This document shows, one piece after another, positions 35,795 through 47,330 of a stretch of DNA of 64,000 nucleotides (positions are counted from its first letter, which is position 1; each line of letters begins with the position of its first letter). Source of the stretch: Tuctoria greenei (Eukaryota; Streptophyta; Magnoliopsida; Poales; Poaceae); the NCBI GenBank assembly GCA_036927565.1, contig JAYESD010000003.1, positions 38,195,325-38,259,324 on the forward strand, read 5' to 3'. The position numbers were made by a program, and so were the translations under genes. The notes below the pieces were generated by a model that ran no database searches, was not told the origin of the DNA, and was given only the letters and a program-made list of their open reading frames with translations.

Positions 35795-37412
35795 TTTAGA
35801 TGTCTATTGTGATGTCCCGACAGCATAGGATGCTTACTAGTTTAGATTTAATTTTATTTCAAAATTTTGTTTTCTCAAGTTTAGAGTGAATAATGTAAAC
35901 ATCCCCAATTTTTGAATTCAATAAAGTGAACTTACCGGTTCATCTAACACCGGTAAAGTTTCCCCTTTAGTTTATTTTTGTTGAATAAATAATTCACGGA
36001 ACAAGTGTGGGGGAGGCACCACAAATCGTGAAATCCTGACGTGCAAAGTTAGCGTTGCATCCCGAAACACGTTGCAACCGAAGAAACAATTTGACACGTC
36101 AAAACGGAGCACCAAAGAGGCCAAAGGGGGTTCTGCCAAACCCCCTGTTTGGCTGAACTGATGTGGGCCTCACACGGCCCTGTTTCGCTTCACAAATTCG
36201 GAATGGATCTCCTAACCCCAAATGTACGTGCTACCCTGCTGCTTAAGTTGATTTCCTATTTAAAATTGAATATTTCAAATAAATCAACTCAACACTTGAA
36301 ATTAAAACTTGGTAGTCAAAATTTGCTTGAGCTGAAATTTTGAATACTTTATATTTTGATTTATTCCCCTGTTTATGATTGCCACAATTAAAGTAGGAAA
36401 AAAACTTCATCTAAGTATTTGACTAGTGTGATATGGTAAATGAGTTACTCAAGGAGATATCTCTTTGCTGGAAATTGATTTTTGATGTTTGCAAAAATTT
36501 GGAGTCTTGAACTTTGCATAACTCTCTCATTGGAAATTTAAATACCTGCCAAGGCCATATGATACAATTTCTTGAAAACCACATGCATATGCAACTTTGC
36601 TTTTCATTGAACTTTGTCAAACTCGTGACCCAATTGAGTGGCATGCATGAACTTTTGACATAGAAATTATGTGCACCCCATTCATGCAAAATTTATTGCA
36701 TTGAGAATTCACATCCACCATTCATCCGTCCATAAAGAAACTCCATACATTATGATTATCAACATCTCTCTTGAAAAATAAAAAGGAGTAGAAGACATGG
36801 CTACAAAAAGAAAAAGAAAAAGCATCTACTATTCAAAAAGAGGAAGAATGCTCAAAAAAAAGAGAAAGAATAAGTATCATGTTTCATCCTTAAAGAGAGA
36901 AAATTTGTGGAGTAACATTTATTCATTCCATTCATGTGAACAAGGATTTCTTTGTCAAATTGTTTATGGCATAGATCTATTAAAGGATCAAGTTTTTGAC
37001 TTAGTGATATATGAATTGCAATGTGTGCCATATTTATTCCTACCAAGCCCCAGATATAGCCATACTTAGCATAGGGACAAAATTGGCAAAACATGCCAAG
37101 GTGAGGATTAAAACACTTTGAGAGATTTGAGATATTCCAAATGAGAGATAAAGGCAAATGTTTCTTTGACTTTCCGAATATAGCAAATTGTCAAGTCATT
37201 TCAGCAGGAGAAGATCCAATGGAACTGCATTCTAACCATTCCGCTCTTCAAACACCCAAGATCGATGTGGTAGCCACATTCCAAAGAGGGAACTCATGAG
37301 CTGAGGTATAAGTGGAAATATCTAGTATTCTCATTTTCTAACTTGCAGCAAATTTATGACAACACCTTAGTTCTTCTTGTTATCTTCACTCGAGAACGAG
37401 CAAAGGACTAAG
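35795..37412 (+). other. Athila 3' noncoding region
   Basis: AT-rich, without a supported gene. A Lys/Arg-rich open frame at 36797-37069 derives from A-rich sequence and has no family resemblance. Long 3' noncoding tracts are usual in Athila elements. Confidence 0.6.
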
Positions 37413-37424
37413 TCTGGGGGAGTT
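37413..37424 (+). other. Polypurine tract of the Athila element
   Basis: TCTGGGGGAGTT directly followed by TGTTGACGG, the LTR start. Confidence 0.8.
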
Positions 37425-38340
37425 TGTTGACGGTCCTTATGTACCACATTTAGAATGTCAATTCACCTCATAATGTGCCCAAAAGAGAAATACAATGTAG
37501 TTGTAGGGTGAATTACTAACCAATTCCAAAAGTGTTGATGTTTATTTGTATGCAGGTGAATTAATACCCAAAAATAGCATGACATGTAGGGAGTAATCCA
37601 CTAAATTGGATTCTGACAAATCACGTGATGCCATGTGTCATCACATGGATCAAATGACCCACAAACAGTAGTATTTGAGGCCATCCAACGGTGTATCACC
37701 CCTATCAGCTAAGGGACCCACCTGTAAGTGACTTGGAGAAAGCACACGTGAAATGATGCAGAGAACAGGTTGACCGAATCCCCTGTTCGGTCAACTAGTT
37801 CCTGGTGCCAAACTCGATCAATCGACGAGCGTCAACTCCTCCTGGATTCCTCATGGTGGGGATGACTGATTCGCGCGCATTTGGTGGCGGGAACCGACCC
37901 TTCCCTCCTATAAATAGCACCCCACATCTCACTTTACACACACACACCAAAAGTTGAGTATAGAATACCACTCCTAATGTTTAGAGTAGTCCTAGAGGCT
38001 GTCAAGTAGAAGGAGAGTGTGGTGGAGAGTCTAGCAGGAGGAGGCTTGGGCTTGTCAAGCCCCTCTTCTACACTTGTACCCCTACAAAGGTTTCATTCAA
38101 AATCAAGTAAGCCTTTGTGAATTCATCTCAAGTTTGATTTCCAATTCAAAGTAGTTTGCACAATTAGTTACTTGTAGGTTTATTGCTTTAATTTATTAGA
38201 GGCTCTAGTTATAACATTGTGTTCGAAACAACTAGAGTAGTGATTTAGAACTTAAGCATAGTGCTTAGGTTAGAAATCACCAATGAATATCTTGTAGACC
38301 CACGGATTGAAGAGGTAGGCAGTAGGTGGTGACAGTGTGC
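37425..38340 (+). repeat. Athila 3' LTR, truncated at its 3' end
   Basis: Starts TGTTGACGGTCCTTATGTACC. A TATA box (TATAAATA) is at 37909-37916. The solo LTR at 39110-40632, read on the minus strand, starts TGTTGACGATCGTTATATACC and shares the later block GAGGTAGGC(G/A)GTAGGTGG. By that comparison about 0.6 kb of this LTR is missing. The right end is approximate, and the junction with Tat-D is somewhere in 38325-38350. Confidence 0.8.
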
Positions 38341-39109
38341 TCTTAGATCCTACACACCCAGCGGTGTCCTCAGGATCCACGGGGACTGCTCTGCCGTAGT
38401 GTTAGCCTTGGAGAAGCTCCAAACACTTATGGTGACCCGAGCGCCTACCCCTAGCGACGGTGAAGGAAGCCAGCCTCCCCCGAGCACACACCAGCATGAC
38501 TCGACTTCTGCACCCCGCGTGCATCCCTCCGACACTAGCGACATCCCCGTGAAGATCATCCAAGTCGGCACTGACATCTCTAAGACCACCCGCATAGCTG
38601 GGGATCTGGACGACAAATAGGAAATCGCACTCGTCACCTTTATCCATGCTAATATCGAAGTGTTTGCCTAGCAACCGTCACAGGTGTCTGGGATCCCCAG
38701 GGTGGTGATTGAGCATCATCTGACGATCTTCCCCAACGTCCGGCCGGTCAAACAGAAGCCTCGGAAGTAATCCATCGAGTGGCAGAACTTCATCTGTTAA
38801 GAAATCAAGAAATTGTTTGATGCTGGCTTCATCCAAGAGGTCCACCACCCCCAGTTGTTGGTCAACCCTGTTGTCGTCCCCAAGGCTAGCGGGAATCCTC
38901 GGATGTGCATCAACTACACACATCTCAATAAGGCATGCTCTAAATATACGTTCCCTCTCCCTAGGATAGAACAAATTGTAGACTCTACATCAGGTTGTGA
39001 TTTACTGTGTTTTCTAGACGTTTATTCTGGCTTTACTCAAATACCAATGTCTAGAGGATGAGGACCACACTGCTTTCATAACAGTAGATAGCATGTATTG
39101 TTATGTCTC
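38341..39109 (+). pseudogene. Tat-type Gypsy (Tat-D): protease remnant and RT start
   Basis: Frame 38351 onward reads TPSGVLRIHGDCSA, a typical Tat protease-RT linker, then VIEHHLTIFPNVRPVKQKPR, KKLFDAGFIQEV, NPVVVPKASGNPRMCINYTHLNKAC, FPLPRIEQIVDST and LLCFLDVYSGF. This wording is specific to Tat-lineage RT. Stops lie at about 38619, 38668, 38768 and 38797. The 5' LTR, gag and most of protease are absent. The frame is cut after CYV by the solo LTR. Confidence 0.88.
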
Positions 39110-40632
39110 TGTTGGCGGTTCTTAATAGCACAGGTCATCTCCAGTAAGAGATGAGGTCCGCAAGTGCACAGAAGATACTGTTGTAGCATTTCACCCAAGA
39201 GTATTCCCAAGAGTATCGTATTTATCCCAAAGGAAGGTAATGGAGTAAAGTAAACACTATTGTTATGACCAATTTATGGGATACTAATCAATTATCAAGA
39301 CATGGGTAAGTTGATTATACGGGTAGTGTGACACACACCTAAGCAATATACTCTAAGGGTAAGGTTGTCCTAGCGAGGGTTAGACTACGAGATGGAGCTA
39401 CTCCTACTGTGCTCTAATTACTCATATACATAGCCTAATAAGGTACACATGAATATGCTAACGATGAATACTAGGGCTTAGTGGTCCAACATGTCTGGCA
39501 CGGGCTTACCCTGGTCTGCCAGGCGACTCCCACCAAGAGCCTATGTCGTATCCGAACGTGGAGGATTATAATGGACGGATAAGGCTGTCACCACCTACCG
39601 CCTACCTCTACAAATTGTGGACTACGATGCATCCAACGCTACTTAACTATCTAAGCACCACGCTTACATATTAAGTAAATACCTTAAGAGTCCGGATACA
39701 AATATCATTATAAGGTAATGACTAACCTAAACATTGTTGAACCAATGTTGGGACCAAGCACTAACATATTCATGTTAACATAATCATATTAATACCTAAT
39801 TAGACTATAGTGTTGGTGTATGATGTTTATGATAACAAGATATGACCAATATGACTAGATCATAATAACATCTACACCTAGCACATACATGGGATCCATA
39901 ATCAAACAAGAAACACTTTGCCCAAGTATATGAATAAATAAAGACTATAATAATATTATTATAAAGCATAGAGTCACAAATGTAAAGAATGATACATGAG
40001 CCATACCTTTCCCAATTTGGACTTGGGACTAGAGGCTCCTCTGTACAGCCTAACCTCCACTAAGGACCTAGGAGAACTAGTGTGTACAAGAGAGAATGCT
40101 CAAGTGTTGTGTGTGAAGTGAGGTGAGGCACCCCCCCCTATTTATACACTCAGTCAGACGGTTTTGTGCGCTAATCTCCTGGGCTTTCGCTTACTCCCGT
40201 GTCAAGGAAGCCACCAGGGGTCGACACATGCAACTGGACCGAGTTTGGTAGGTTTACCAGTTTGGCCAAACAGGGGTTCGACCGAACTGGGGTTGGCCCC
40301 ACTCGGCTCCCACTTGCTCCTGGACGCTGATATGCGGGCCCTTATTAGCCTTCTAGATGAATTGGGGTGAAAACCTGCGGGTACCCACTTGTAAGTGGGC
40401 CATCGGGTCCATGGGAGGCCGCATGGCATAGTCTAATTGGTTGGAAGTGTGTTTCCTTGCCTTGTGGTCATGCGTTCACCTCAAATCTGTATATAATAGC
40501 TGCATGCACCAATTTCTCCGAGTACAAGTGGAACTAAGTTATTTCTAACTATGATGTGTGTAATAAATATTCATTCCCTCATATAATTGAGTTATATTAA
40601 TGGTTCAAATTGGTATATAACGATCGTCAACA
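39110..40632 (-). repeat. Solo LTR of an Athila-type element in Tat-D
   Basis: The plus strand starts TGTTGGCGG and ends CGTCAACA. The flanks are GTCTC (39105-39109) and GTCTT (40633-40637), one mismatch. Removing it joins CYV to FMPYGLKNA in the Tat RT. Orientation is minus, from similarity to the Athila LTR at 37425 and from a TATAAATAG on the minus strand near 40138-40146. Confidence 0.87.
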
Positions 40633-40743
40633 GTCTTCATGCCTTATGGTCTTAAGAATGCTCTCCCTACTTTTGTACGTGCTATGCATAAAATGTTCGG
40701 AGACCTCATTTGAGGCCTAGTAGAATTTTATGTCGATGACATC
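40633..40743 (+). pseudogene. Tat-D RT segment with the catalytic box
   Basis: FMPYGLKNALPTFVRAMHKMF, a stop (TGA at about 40711), then LVEFYVDDI. The YVDD catalytic motif is intact up to the solo LTR that follows. Confidence 0.87.
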
Positions 40744-41862
40744 TGTCAAAGTGTTCTTGTGACACTTCCCTCGAACCTGCTTTGAGAGCAGCTCGCGGAG
40801 GTTCTTGATCGTCGGGGGCTTAGTCCTCTGGTGAGGCTATGCGTATGAGAGATGGGAAACGATGGTTTTACGTGGTTCGGGCCGCCAGAGCATAACACCG
40901 TACTCCACGGTGTGTGTGTGTGTGCGTGTGTGTGTTGTATTGCTTGAGAGTGTGTTCCCTTGGGTCTAAAAAGTCTAAGTTGTGTATCTGAGAGTTCAAA
41001 AGTGTGCGTCCCTTGTAACGTTGGCTACTCGACCCTTTTATAGGAAGGTCGGGCACCTTACAAGTGGGGCTCGGGGCATGATAGGTAGCCCTGGGGGCGA
41101 TGTTATTATAAAAGATCTAATGCTTCTTCGCTACGCTGCCTCTGAACGCGGCTTGAAGACTTGCTGTCTTGCAGCCTCAGACGCCCGTGGCCCATGCGTA
41201 GTCACTGATGGTGGCAGGAGATGTCCCATTCGTTTATCTTGTCACTGTAAGCTACCCACTTGGCGGAGTGGGGTAGGCCTGTGACGCCTTAACTATGATG
41301 CAATTGGGCGCAGCGGTACCTGAAAGAAGACGTGTGCCGCGTCCTGCACTTGGGGGAGGCACGCTACTTCAATGCCCGTCTTGGACAAGCCACCACCCAT
41401 TTACTCCAACAACCTACCTATCAGGGCAAGTTGCAGCACAAGTGGCAGCACCGGAGCAAACCTATGTGGGGGAGGGCGGGTCCTGTACTGCGAGACACGT
41501 GGCAACCCCAAAGCCCATCTCTAAGGCGAGTCGAGGGTCTGGGACTGCTGGACACGTGGCGTATCCAGAGCTCGCCTCTACGGGGGAGGTCGAGTCATAG
41601 CTTTGGGCCACGTGGCGGCACTAGAGACCACTCCTTTGGAGGAGCGAGGTCGTGTCCCACAGGACACGTGGCAGCCTGGGAGCCTATATCCTTGGGGGAG
41701 CTAGGTCCCATCTTGAGATTCGAGTGGCAGTATTAGAGCTCACCCCTGAGGAGGGATAGGGCCCAGATATGCGGCGCCGCCGAACCCTGCCTCAATGGGA
41801 GGCAGGATACTTAGCCGTTTTTATCCTATACGAGAGGGTACCTAGTATGTTGGGTACTGACA
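40744..41862 (-). repeat. Solo LTR of a Tat-type element, related to Tat-D's own LTR
   Basis: The ends are TGTCAAAG...ACTGACA, with flanks ACATC (40739-40743) and ACATT (41863-41867). Removal rejoins VDDI to VIKSKCIHPF. The minus strand starts TGTCAGTACCCAACATAC, like the Tat-D LTR start at 56889 (TATCGCTACCCTACATAT). It has TATAAAAG near 41033-41042 on the minus strand and several ACACGTGGC G-box repeats (41490-41670). A (TG)n run lies at 40912-40933. Confidence 0.85.
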
Positions 41863-42005
41863 ACATTGTTATCAAATCAAAATGTATACATCCTTTCTAG
41901 ACAACCTTGCCCTAGTCTTTGACAAACTGCACTCCACACGCACCAAGTTGAACCCAAAAAAGTGTGTGTTCGGGTCTCTGTAGGGAAGCTGCTTGGTTTC
42001 TTGGT
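41863..42005 (+). pseudogene. Tat-D RT segment between solo LTR and Copia-2
   Basis: VIKSKCIHPF, then after stops LHSTRTKLNPKKCVFGSL and KLLGFLV. The next residues SHRGTEANPEKI are on the far side of Copia-2 at 53677. Confidence 0.87.
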
Positions 42006-42264
42006 TGAAAGTGCATCTAGGAATCCCTTGTGGGTTTTGGATGATTCATGACAAGCAAATGAGATCCTAACCTATTTGTTGAGATGAGCACAGGTTTTAA
42101 TAGCAAAACAAGCAAAGTGCCAAAAAGAAGGGAGAATGAGGAGCAAAAAGGAAATGAGCTCAAGAAAGAAGAATAGTAGATCATTGTGTATGGAGTGTGT
42201 TAAGGGAACACACCCCAAGAGCTCAATCACAATTAAACACACATATTGCACAAAGTTATACAGG

Positions 42265-42640
42265 ATCGGACTAGTCCGAATGTCACCGGACTAGTCCGAT
42301 ATCCTCTCTGCACAAAATCGGACAAGTCCGATATCCATCGGACTAGTCCGATATCTCTCTGACTAGAATCGGGCTAGTCCTTCCCAGTGCAGACTAGTCC
42401 TCTAAACACTTCACAAGTCACACAAAATCGGACAAGTCCGATCACCACCGGACTAGTCCGATATTCATTCTGTTCTAAATCGGACAAGTCCGATATTAGA
42501 ACGGACTAGTCTGAAAAACCCACTGACCTAAATCGGACAAGTCCGCTACTAGCCATACTAGTCCGATATTTCGGGACACTTATGGTTTGCTACACACAGC
42601 ACACCGGACTAGTCCGGTGTCCACCACGGACTAGTCCGAT
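42265..42640. repeat. Palindrome motif array, Copia-2 5' LTR U3
   Basis: I count about 14 units in 375 bp: perfect CGGACTAGTCCG (for example at 42268, 42328 and 42606), CGGACAAGTCCG (42319, 42430 and 42539) and variants. Average spacing is about 27 bp, with many units followed by ATAT. The last unit ends about 37 bp before the TATA box. The 3' LTR has the collinear array at 52485-52860. Confidence 0.92.
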
Positions 42641-42676
42641 CTTTCTAAACCCTAACGGTCACTTTTAGAAACCCCA

Positions 42677-42685
42677 TATAAAAAG
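42677..42685 (+). promoter_or_regulatory. TATA box of Copia-2 5' LTR
   Basis: TATAAAAAG in the context ACCCCATATAAAAAGAGG. The 3' LTR has TATAAATAG at 52897. Confidence 0.7.
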
Positions 42686-43450
42686 AGGTGCACGGCCCAA
42701 CTTTAGAACCCTAGCGCCATCACACCTCCCAAGAGCCTCAAAAACCACATCTCTCCATGAAATTAAGTGCAACAAAGATCAATCCTTTGAGGATTCACTC
42801 TAGATCATTGGAGAGACACGTTCAACACTCATTGAGCTCTTGGTTTGATTCTCTAACACACTCTTGTAATTTCATTGTAATCTTTTGAATGTGTTCTTGG
42901 TGGTATTTCGTATTGTAATCTAAGGGGGCTCTCAATGTGTGAGAAGGCCCCTTTGAATTCGGTTATTCACCCCTTTGTGATATGTGGAAGAGGATTGGCC
43001 TTCGTGGCGATCCGACAAGGGTAGGGTTGGAGAAGACCCAGTCCTTTTGTGGACTCCTCAATGTGGATGTAGGTTGCCTCTGTGGGAACCGAACCACGGG
43101 ATAAATCTCTTGTGTTCTTGTTTTGTGTTCATCGTTCTTTATATTATATCAATCTAGGGTTTCAATTAATCTTGTTCACTTTACGTTGAGATATCAAATT
43201 TAAGATTAACATGTGATATACCCTAGTACATAATCTTGCAACATATAAATTACAAGTATATTTCCGCTGCTACACCCTAGAATCAAAATAATAAATCAAA
43301 CTTGATCAACCTAGTCCGTACACACCGGACTAGTCCGCACTTTACCAGACTAGTCCGATATCTCTGGTTTTGAACTGTTTGTTAAGTGTTGCAGGTTCTG
43401 ACAAATTTCAAAAAGGCCTATTCACCCCCCCCCCTCTAGGCCACATTCAA

Positions 43451-43463
43451 TTGGTATCAGAGC
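43451..43463 (+). other. Primer binding site of Copia-2
   Basis: TTGGTATCAGAGC, one base after the LTR end, complementary to initiator tRNA-Met. Confidence 0.88.
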
Positions 43464-43502
43464 TGGTTCTTCAAGAAAGAGACTAATCGCTCGAAGAAGA
43501 TC

Positions 43503-45632
43503 ATGTCGGACATGAAGGACATCCACAAGAGCAACAACCAAGAAAAGGTTGATGATGAAAAGAACCTCAAGGTGGAGAAGCTCCTCGAAGCCATTCAAGA
43601 CTTCGAGGACGACGATGAGGAGACGCTAGAACTGAAGGCGCTCCTATGAAAGAAGACACTTTCCAAAGGGAAAGTGAAGATTGAAGAAAAGAAGAAGGGA
43701 AGTAGTCGCACCGACTACTCCCGATATCCTTTTAACTATGATCGTCTCAATTCTAATAATAATCATTATTTGTCTATCCCACTTGGAAAAGCCCCACATT
43801 TCGATGGAAGTGATTACTCAATGTGGAGGCAAAATATGAAAATGCATCTAATTTCTCTCAATCCAAGTTTATGGCATATTGTGTGCACAGGGATAGATAT
43901 CCCAGATGACGACGAAGAGCTCACACCAAGCCAAGAGCAGGCTATTCATTAAAATGCTCAAGTCGCGGCAGTAATTACCTCTTCGCTCAGTCGGGACGAG
44001 TTCACCAAGGTGGATGGACTCGAGATTGCTAAGGAGATTTGGGACACATTGCAAACTGCACATGAAGGTGACCGTCATGTGCGTGAAGCAAAGATCGAAA
44101 TGATCGAAGGCGAATTAGGAAGATTCGCAATTGAAGAAGACGAGTCACCCCAGGACATGAACAACTGTTTGAAGACACTCGTCAACAAGGTCAGATCATA
44201 TGGAAGTAAGAAGTGGAATGACAACGAGGTGGTAAAGCTCATCCTTAGATCTTTCATGCCTCGCAATGTCACCCTATGCTCCATGATCAGAGATAGCCCC
44301 GAATACAAAAGGATGACTCCGGATGAATTGCTTGGAAAGATCATCAACTTCGAGATGATGGAAAAACAAGCAAAGCATGTCAAGGAGATTGTCGACCTCA
44401 CCTCGACAAAGAAGAAAGGGGTTGCTTTGAAGTCCACCTTCAAGCCCCTATCTAAAGAAGCTAGAAAAGCACAACTAGAAGAAGACAATGACGATGAGAG
44501 CAGTGAATTAGATGAAGAAGACATGATATTGTTCATGAAGAAATTCAAGAGAATAATGATGAAAAGACAAGGCGCCAAATCAAGCGAAGGAAAGTACAAG
44601 GAAAGAACAAAGCCAAAGTTGAGGTGGGCATGCTATAATTGTGGTGAGTATGGCCACTTTATAGTTGATTGCCCATATGAAGAGAACAAGAAAAAGACTA
44701 AAGAAGCCAAGCCTCAACCCAAGAAATTCTTCAAGAAGAAGAAACAAGCCGAACAAGCTCACATAGGGAAAGAGTGGGACTCAAATGATGAGTCCTCATC
44801 ATCCGAAGAAGAAGAGATAGCTAGTGTAGCCATCGAGAAGACATCCAAGAAGTCTACTCTCTTCCCTAAACTCGGCGCAAGGAAGGGAGATGGCACTTGC
44901 CTTATGGCAAAGGAAGGTAAACGCAAGGTAACTATTAAACCCCCTTCCGTGCATCCATGTTCTAGTGATGATGAAATCAATAGTGATAATGAGGATATGC
45001 TTATTGGACTAGATAGGAAAACATCCACAAAACTGAAATTTTTGCTTGATCAACTTGTTGATAAGGAGAGGTTAATACATCATCAAGAGGACATGATCAT
45101 CTCCCAAAAGGAGGAATATGTCGAACTTGACAAGCTTCTAGAACTTGAAAAGGAACGAAGCAAATCACTAGAGCTTGAGTTAGCTTCAAGCAAGGAAACT
45201 TGCTTGGAGTTAACTGACTCAAATGCTACAATCAAGGACCAACTTGTTGACCTGATCAAGGTTAACAAGATCCTTGAAGTGCAAGTTGAGTCACTCAAGC
45301 TAAGTGAACCTTCATCCTCTTCAAGTTCACCTTCTCGACTCACTAAAACTGAGGTTGCTTCTACTTGTACATGCAATAAAATTCACATCAGTTTGAAAGA
45401 CAAGCCAACCTCTACAAAGGATAAGCATCCTACCCAAAGTGGCATATTTGACAAAGAGAAGATCAAATATGCACGCAGTGCATACTTGGTCCAAAGACCT
45501 CCAAATGTCAAATATGGCATTGGTTCTTCTTATGGTGAAAAGAAATATGCTAGAAGCCATAAAAATAACAAGGAAAGCATTTGTAGCATGCTTATCCTAC
45601 ATATTGCCTTTGTCAAATTTGTAGGATGCTAA
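43503..45632 (+). pseudogene. Copia-2 gag with CCHC knuckle and coiled-coil tail
   Basis: ATG at 43503 (MSDMKDIHKSNNQ). One frame runs to 45632 with two stops, TGA at about 43647 and TAA at 43951. Domains in order: acidic N-terminus, capsid (GKAPHFDGSDYSMWRQNMKM, KIEMIEGELGRFAIEEDESP), CCHC knuckle CYNCGEYGHFIVDC (44630-44671), a basic linker, then a Glu/Lys/Leu heptad-like region (LLELEKERSKSLELELASS). The frame ends in a short out-of-frame stretch caused by a local duplication at 45545-45660. Confidence 0.88.
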
Positions 45633-46471
45633 AAGCCATAAGAATAACAAGGAGAGGATTGCCTTTGTAAAGGGAAGACCCTCTCAAACTGAAAAAGTTC
45701 GGACTAGTCCGGTCGGGTCTTGGACAAGTCCGGTCCTCCGGACAAGTCCGGCCTCCCAGACTAGTCCTGTACATAACCAACAACATTTATTGTTTAGAAC
45801 CTTCGATGCCTCATATGTCTTAATGAAAAATAATTTTGGCAAAGCTTATGCTTATTATGTTGGGCCACACCATGAGAACACCAAGTCTCATGTGTGGGTG
45901 CCCAAATGTCTTGTAACTAACCTCCAAGGATCCAAGCAAGCTTGGGTACCTAAAACCAAAGCATAATCTGTTTTTGCAGGCCTATTCCTCCGGTGGATCT
46001 AAATGGGTGCTAGACAGTGGCTGCACCAACCATATGACCGAAGAAAGAAGAATGTTCGTTGAATATGAGGAAAATGAGGATCCAAACGAGGGCATCTACT
46101 TTGGAGATAATAGTCAAGGAAAGGTGCTCGGTACTGGTAAAATTGCAATATCTTCTAAACACACACTCTCTCATGTTTTACATATTGAATCCTTAGATTA
46201 TAACCTGCTGTCCATATCTCAATTATGTGACAAAGGTTATAATTGCTTGTTCACTAACGAGGGTGTGACCGTTTCTAGGAGGAGTGATGGTTCCATTGCA
46301 TTCAAGGGTATGTTAAAGGGAAAGCTCTATCTTGTTGACTTCAACAAGGATAAAGCCGAACTTGACACATGCTTGATTACAAAGACCAACATGGATTGGC
46401 TGTGGCATAGACGGCTAGCGTATGTTGGTATGAGGAACCTTCAAAAACTCCTCAAGGGCGATCACATTTGA
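45633..46471 (+). pseudogene. Copia-2 gag-protease linker and aspartic protease
   Basis: The linker at 45690-45770 contains four palindrome-type motifs. A KSHVWVPK segment follows, then protease VLDSGCTNHMTEERRMFVEY at about 46006-46065 with catalytic D-S-G. Next is YNLLSISQLCDKGYNC, then the GAG-pre-integrase segment WLWHRRLAYVGMRNLQKLLKG. A stop at 46469-46471 (GGA to TGA type change in HIRGL) precedes integrase. Confidence 0.87.
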
Positions 46472-47330
46472 GGTTTAAAGGATGTTGTGTTTGAGAAAGA
46501 CAGGCCTTGTAGCGCGTGCCAAGCCGGGAAGCAAGTTGGAGAACCTCACCCCGCCAAGAACGTCATGACTACAACAAGACCACTCGAGCTACTTCACATG
46601 GACTTGTTTGGTCCAATCGCCTACATAAGCATCGGCGGTAACAAATATGGTTTAGTAGTTGTTGATGATTTTTCTCGCTTCACTTGGGTTTTCTTTTTGC
46701 ATGATAAGTCATAAACACAAGGAATACTCAAGAAGTTCTTCAAGAGAGCTCAAAATGAATTCTCATTGACAATCAAGAACATTCGAAACGACAACGGCAC
46801 GGAGTTCAAGAACACACAAGTGGAGGAGTACCTTGATTAAGAAGGCATAAAGCACTAGTTTTCAGCTCCGTACTCCCCACAACAAAATGGAGTTGCCGAA
46901 AGAAAGAACCGAACACTCATAGAGATGGCAAGAACAATGCTCGATGAGTACAAGACCTCGGATCAATTTTGGGCGGAAGCAATTAACACCGCTTACCACG
47001 CCGTAAATCGACTTTATCTTCATCGACTACTCAAGAAGACATCCTATGAGCTACTCATCGGTAACAAACCCAATATTTCATATTTTAGAGTTTTTGGTTC
47101 TCCATGCTACATTTTAAACAAGAAGCCTAGGACTTCAAAGTTCGCTTCAAAGTCCGATGAAGGTTTCTTGCTTGGTTATGATTCGAACACTTACGCCTAT
47201 CGTGTTTTCAACAAGACATCTGGACTTGTTGAAGTAGCACGTGACGTAGTGTTCGATGAGACTAACGGCTCCCAAAAGGAGCAAGTTGATCCATGTGTAC
47301 CGGGTAAAGAAGAAGCTCCCTGTCAAGCAT
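46472..47330 (+). pseudogene. Copia-2 integrase
   Basis: CSACQAGKQVGEPHPAK, the first catalytic Asp in HMDLFGPIAYIS, VDDFSRFTWVFF, a stop at 46712, the second Asp in RNDNGTEFKN, stops at 46838 and 46856, and the catalytic Glu in GVAERKNRTLIEMA. The C-terminal region YFRVFGSPCYIL ... FLLGYDSNTYAYRVFN is present here but deleted in Copia-1. The three catalytic acids are conserved but the frame has three stops. Confidence 0.88.

Larger units (their letters stand above)
42006..43449 (+). repeat. 5' LTR of Copia-2 (1444 bp)
   Basis: TGAAAGTGCATCTAGG start, ACATTCA end, followed by the primer site. TATA at 42677-42685. A C-rich run precedes the end at 43425-43434. Confidence 0.94.

Noticed and set aside
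36797..37069. Lys/Arg-rich 90-codon frame as a nuclear protein
   Set aside because: It lies in A-rich Athila 3' noncoding DNA and has no family resemblance; composition alone explains it.
40912..40933. TG dinucleotide run as a functional element
   Set aside because: A simple microsatellite within a solo LTR.
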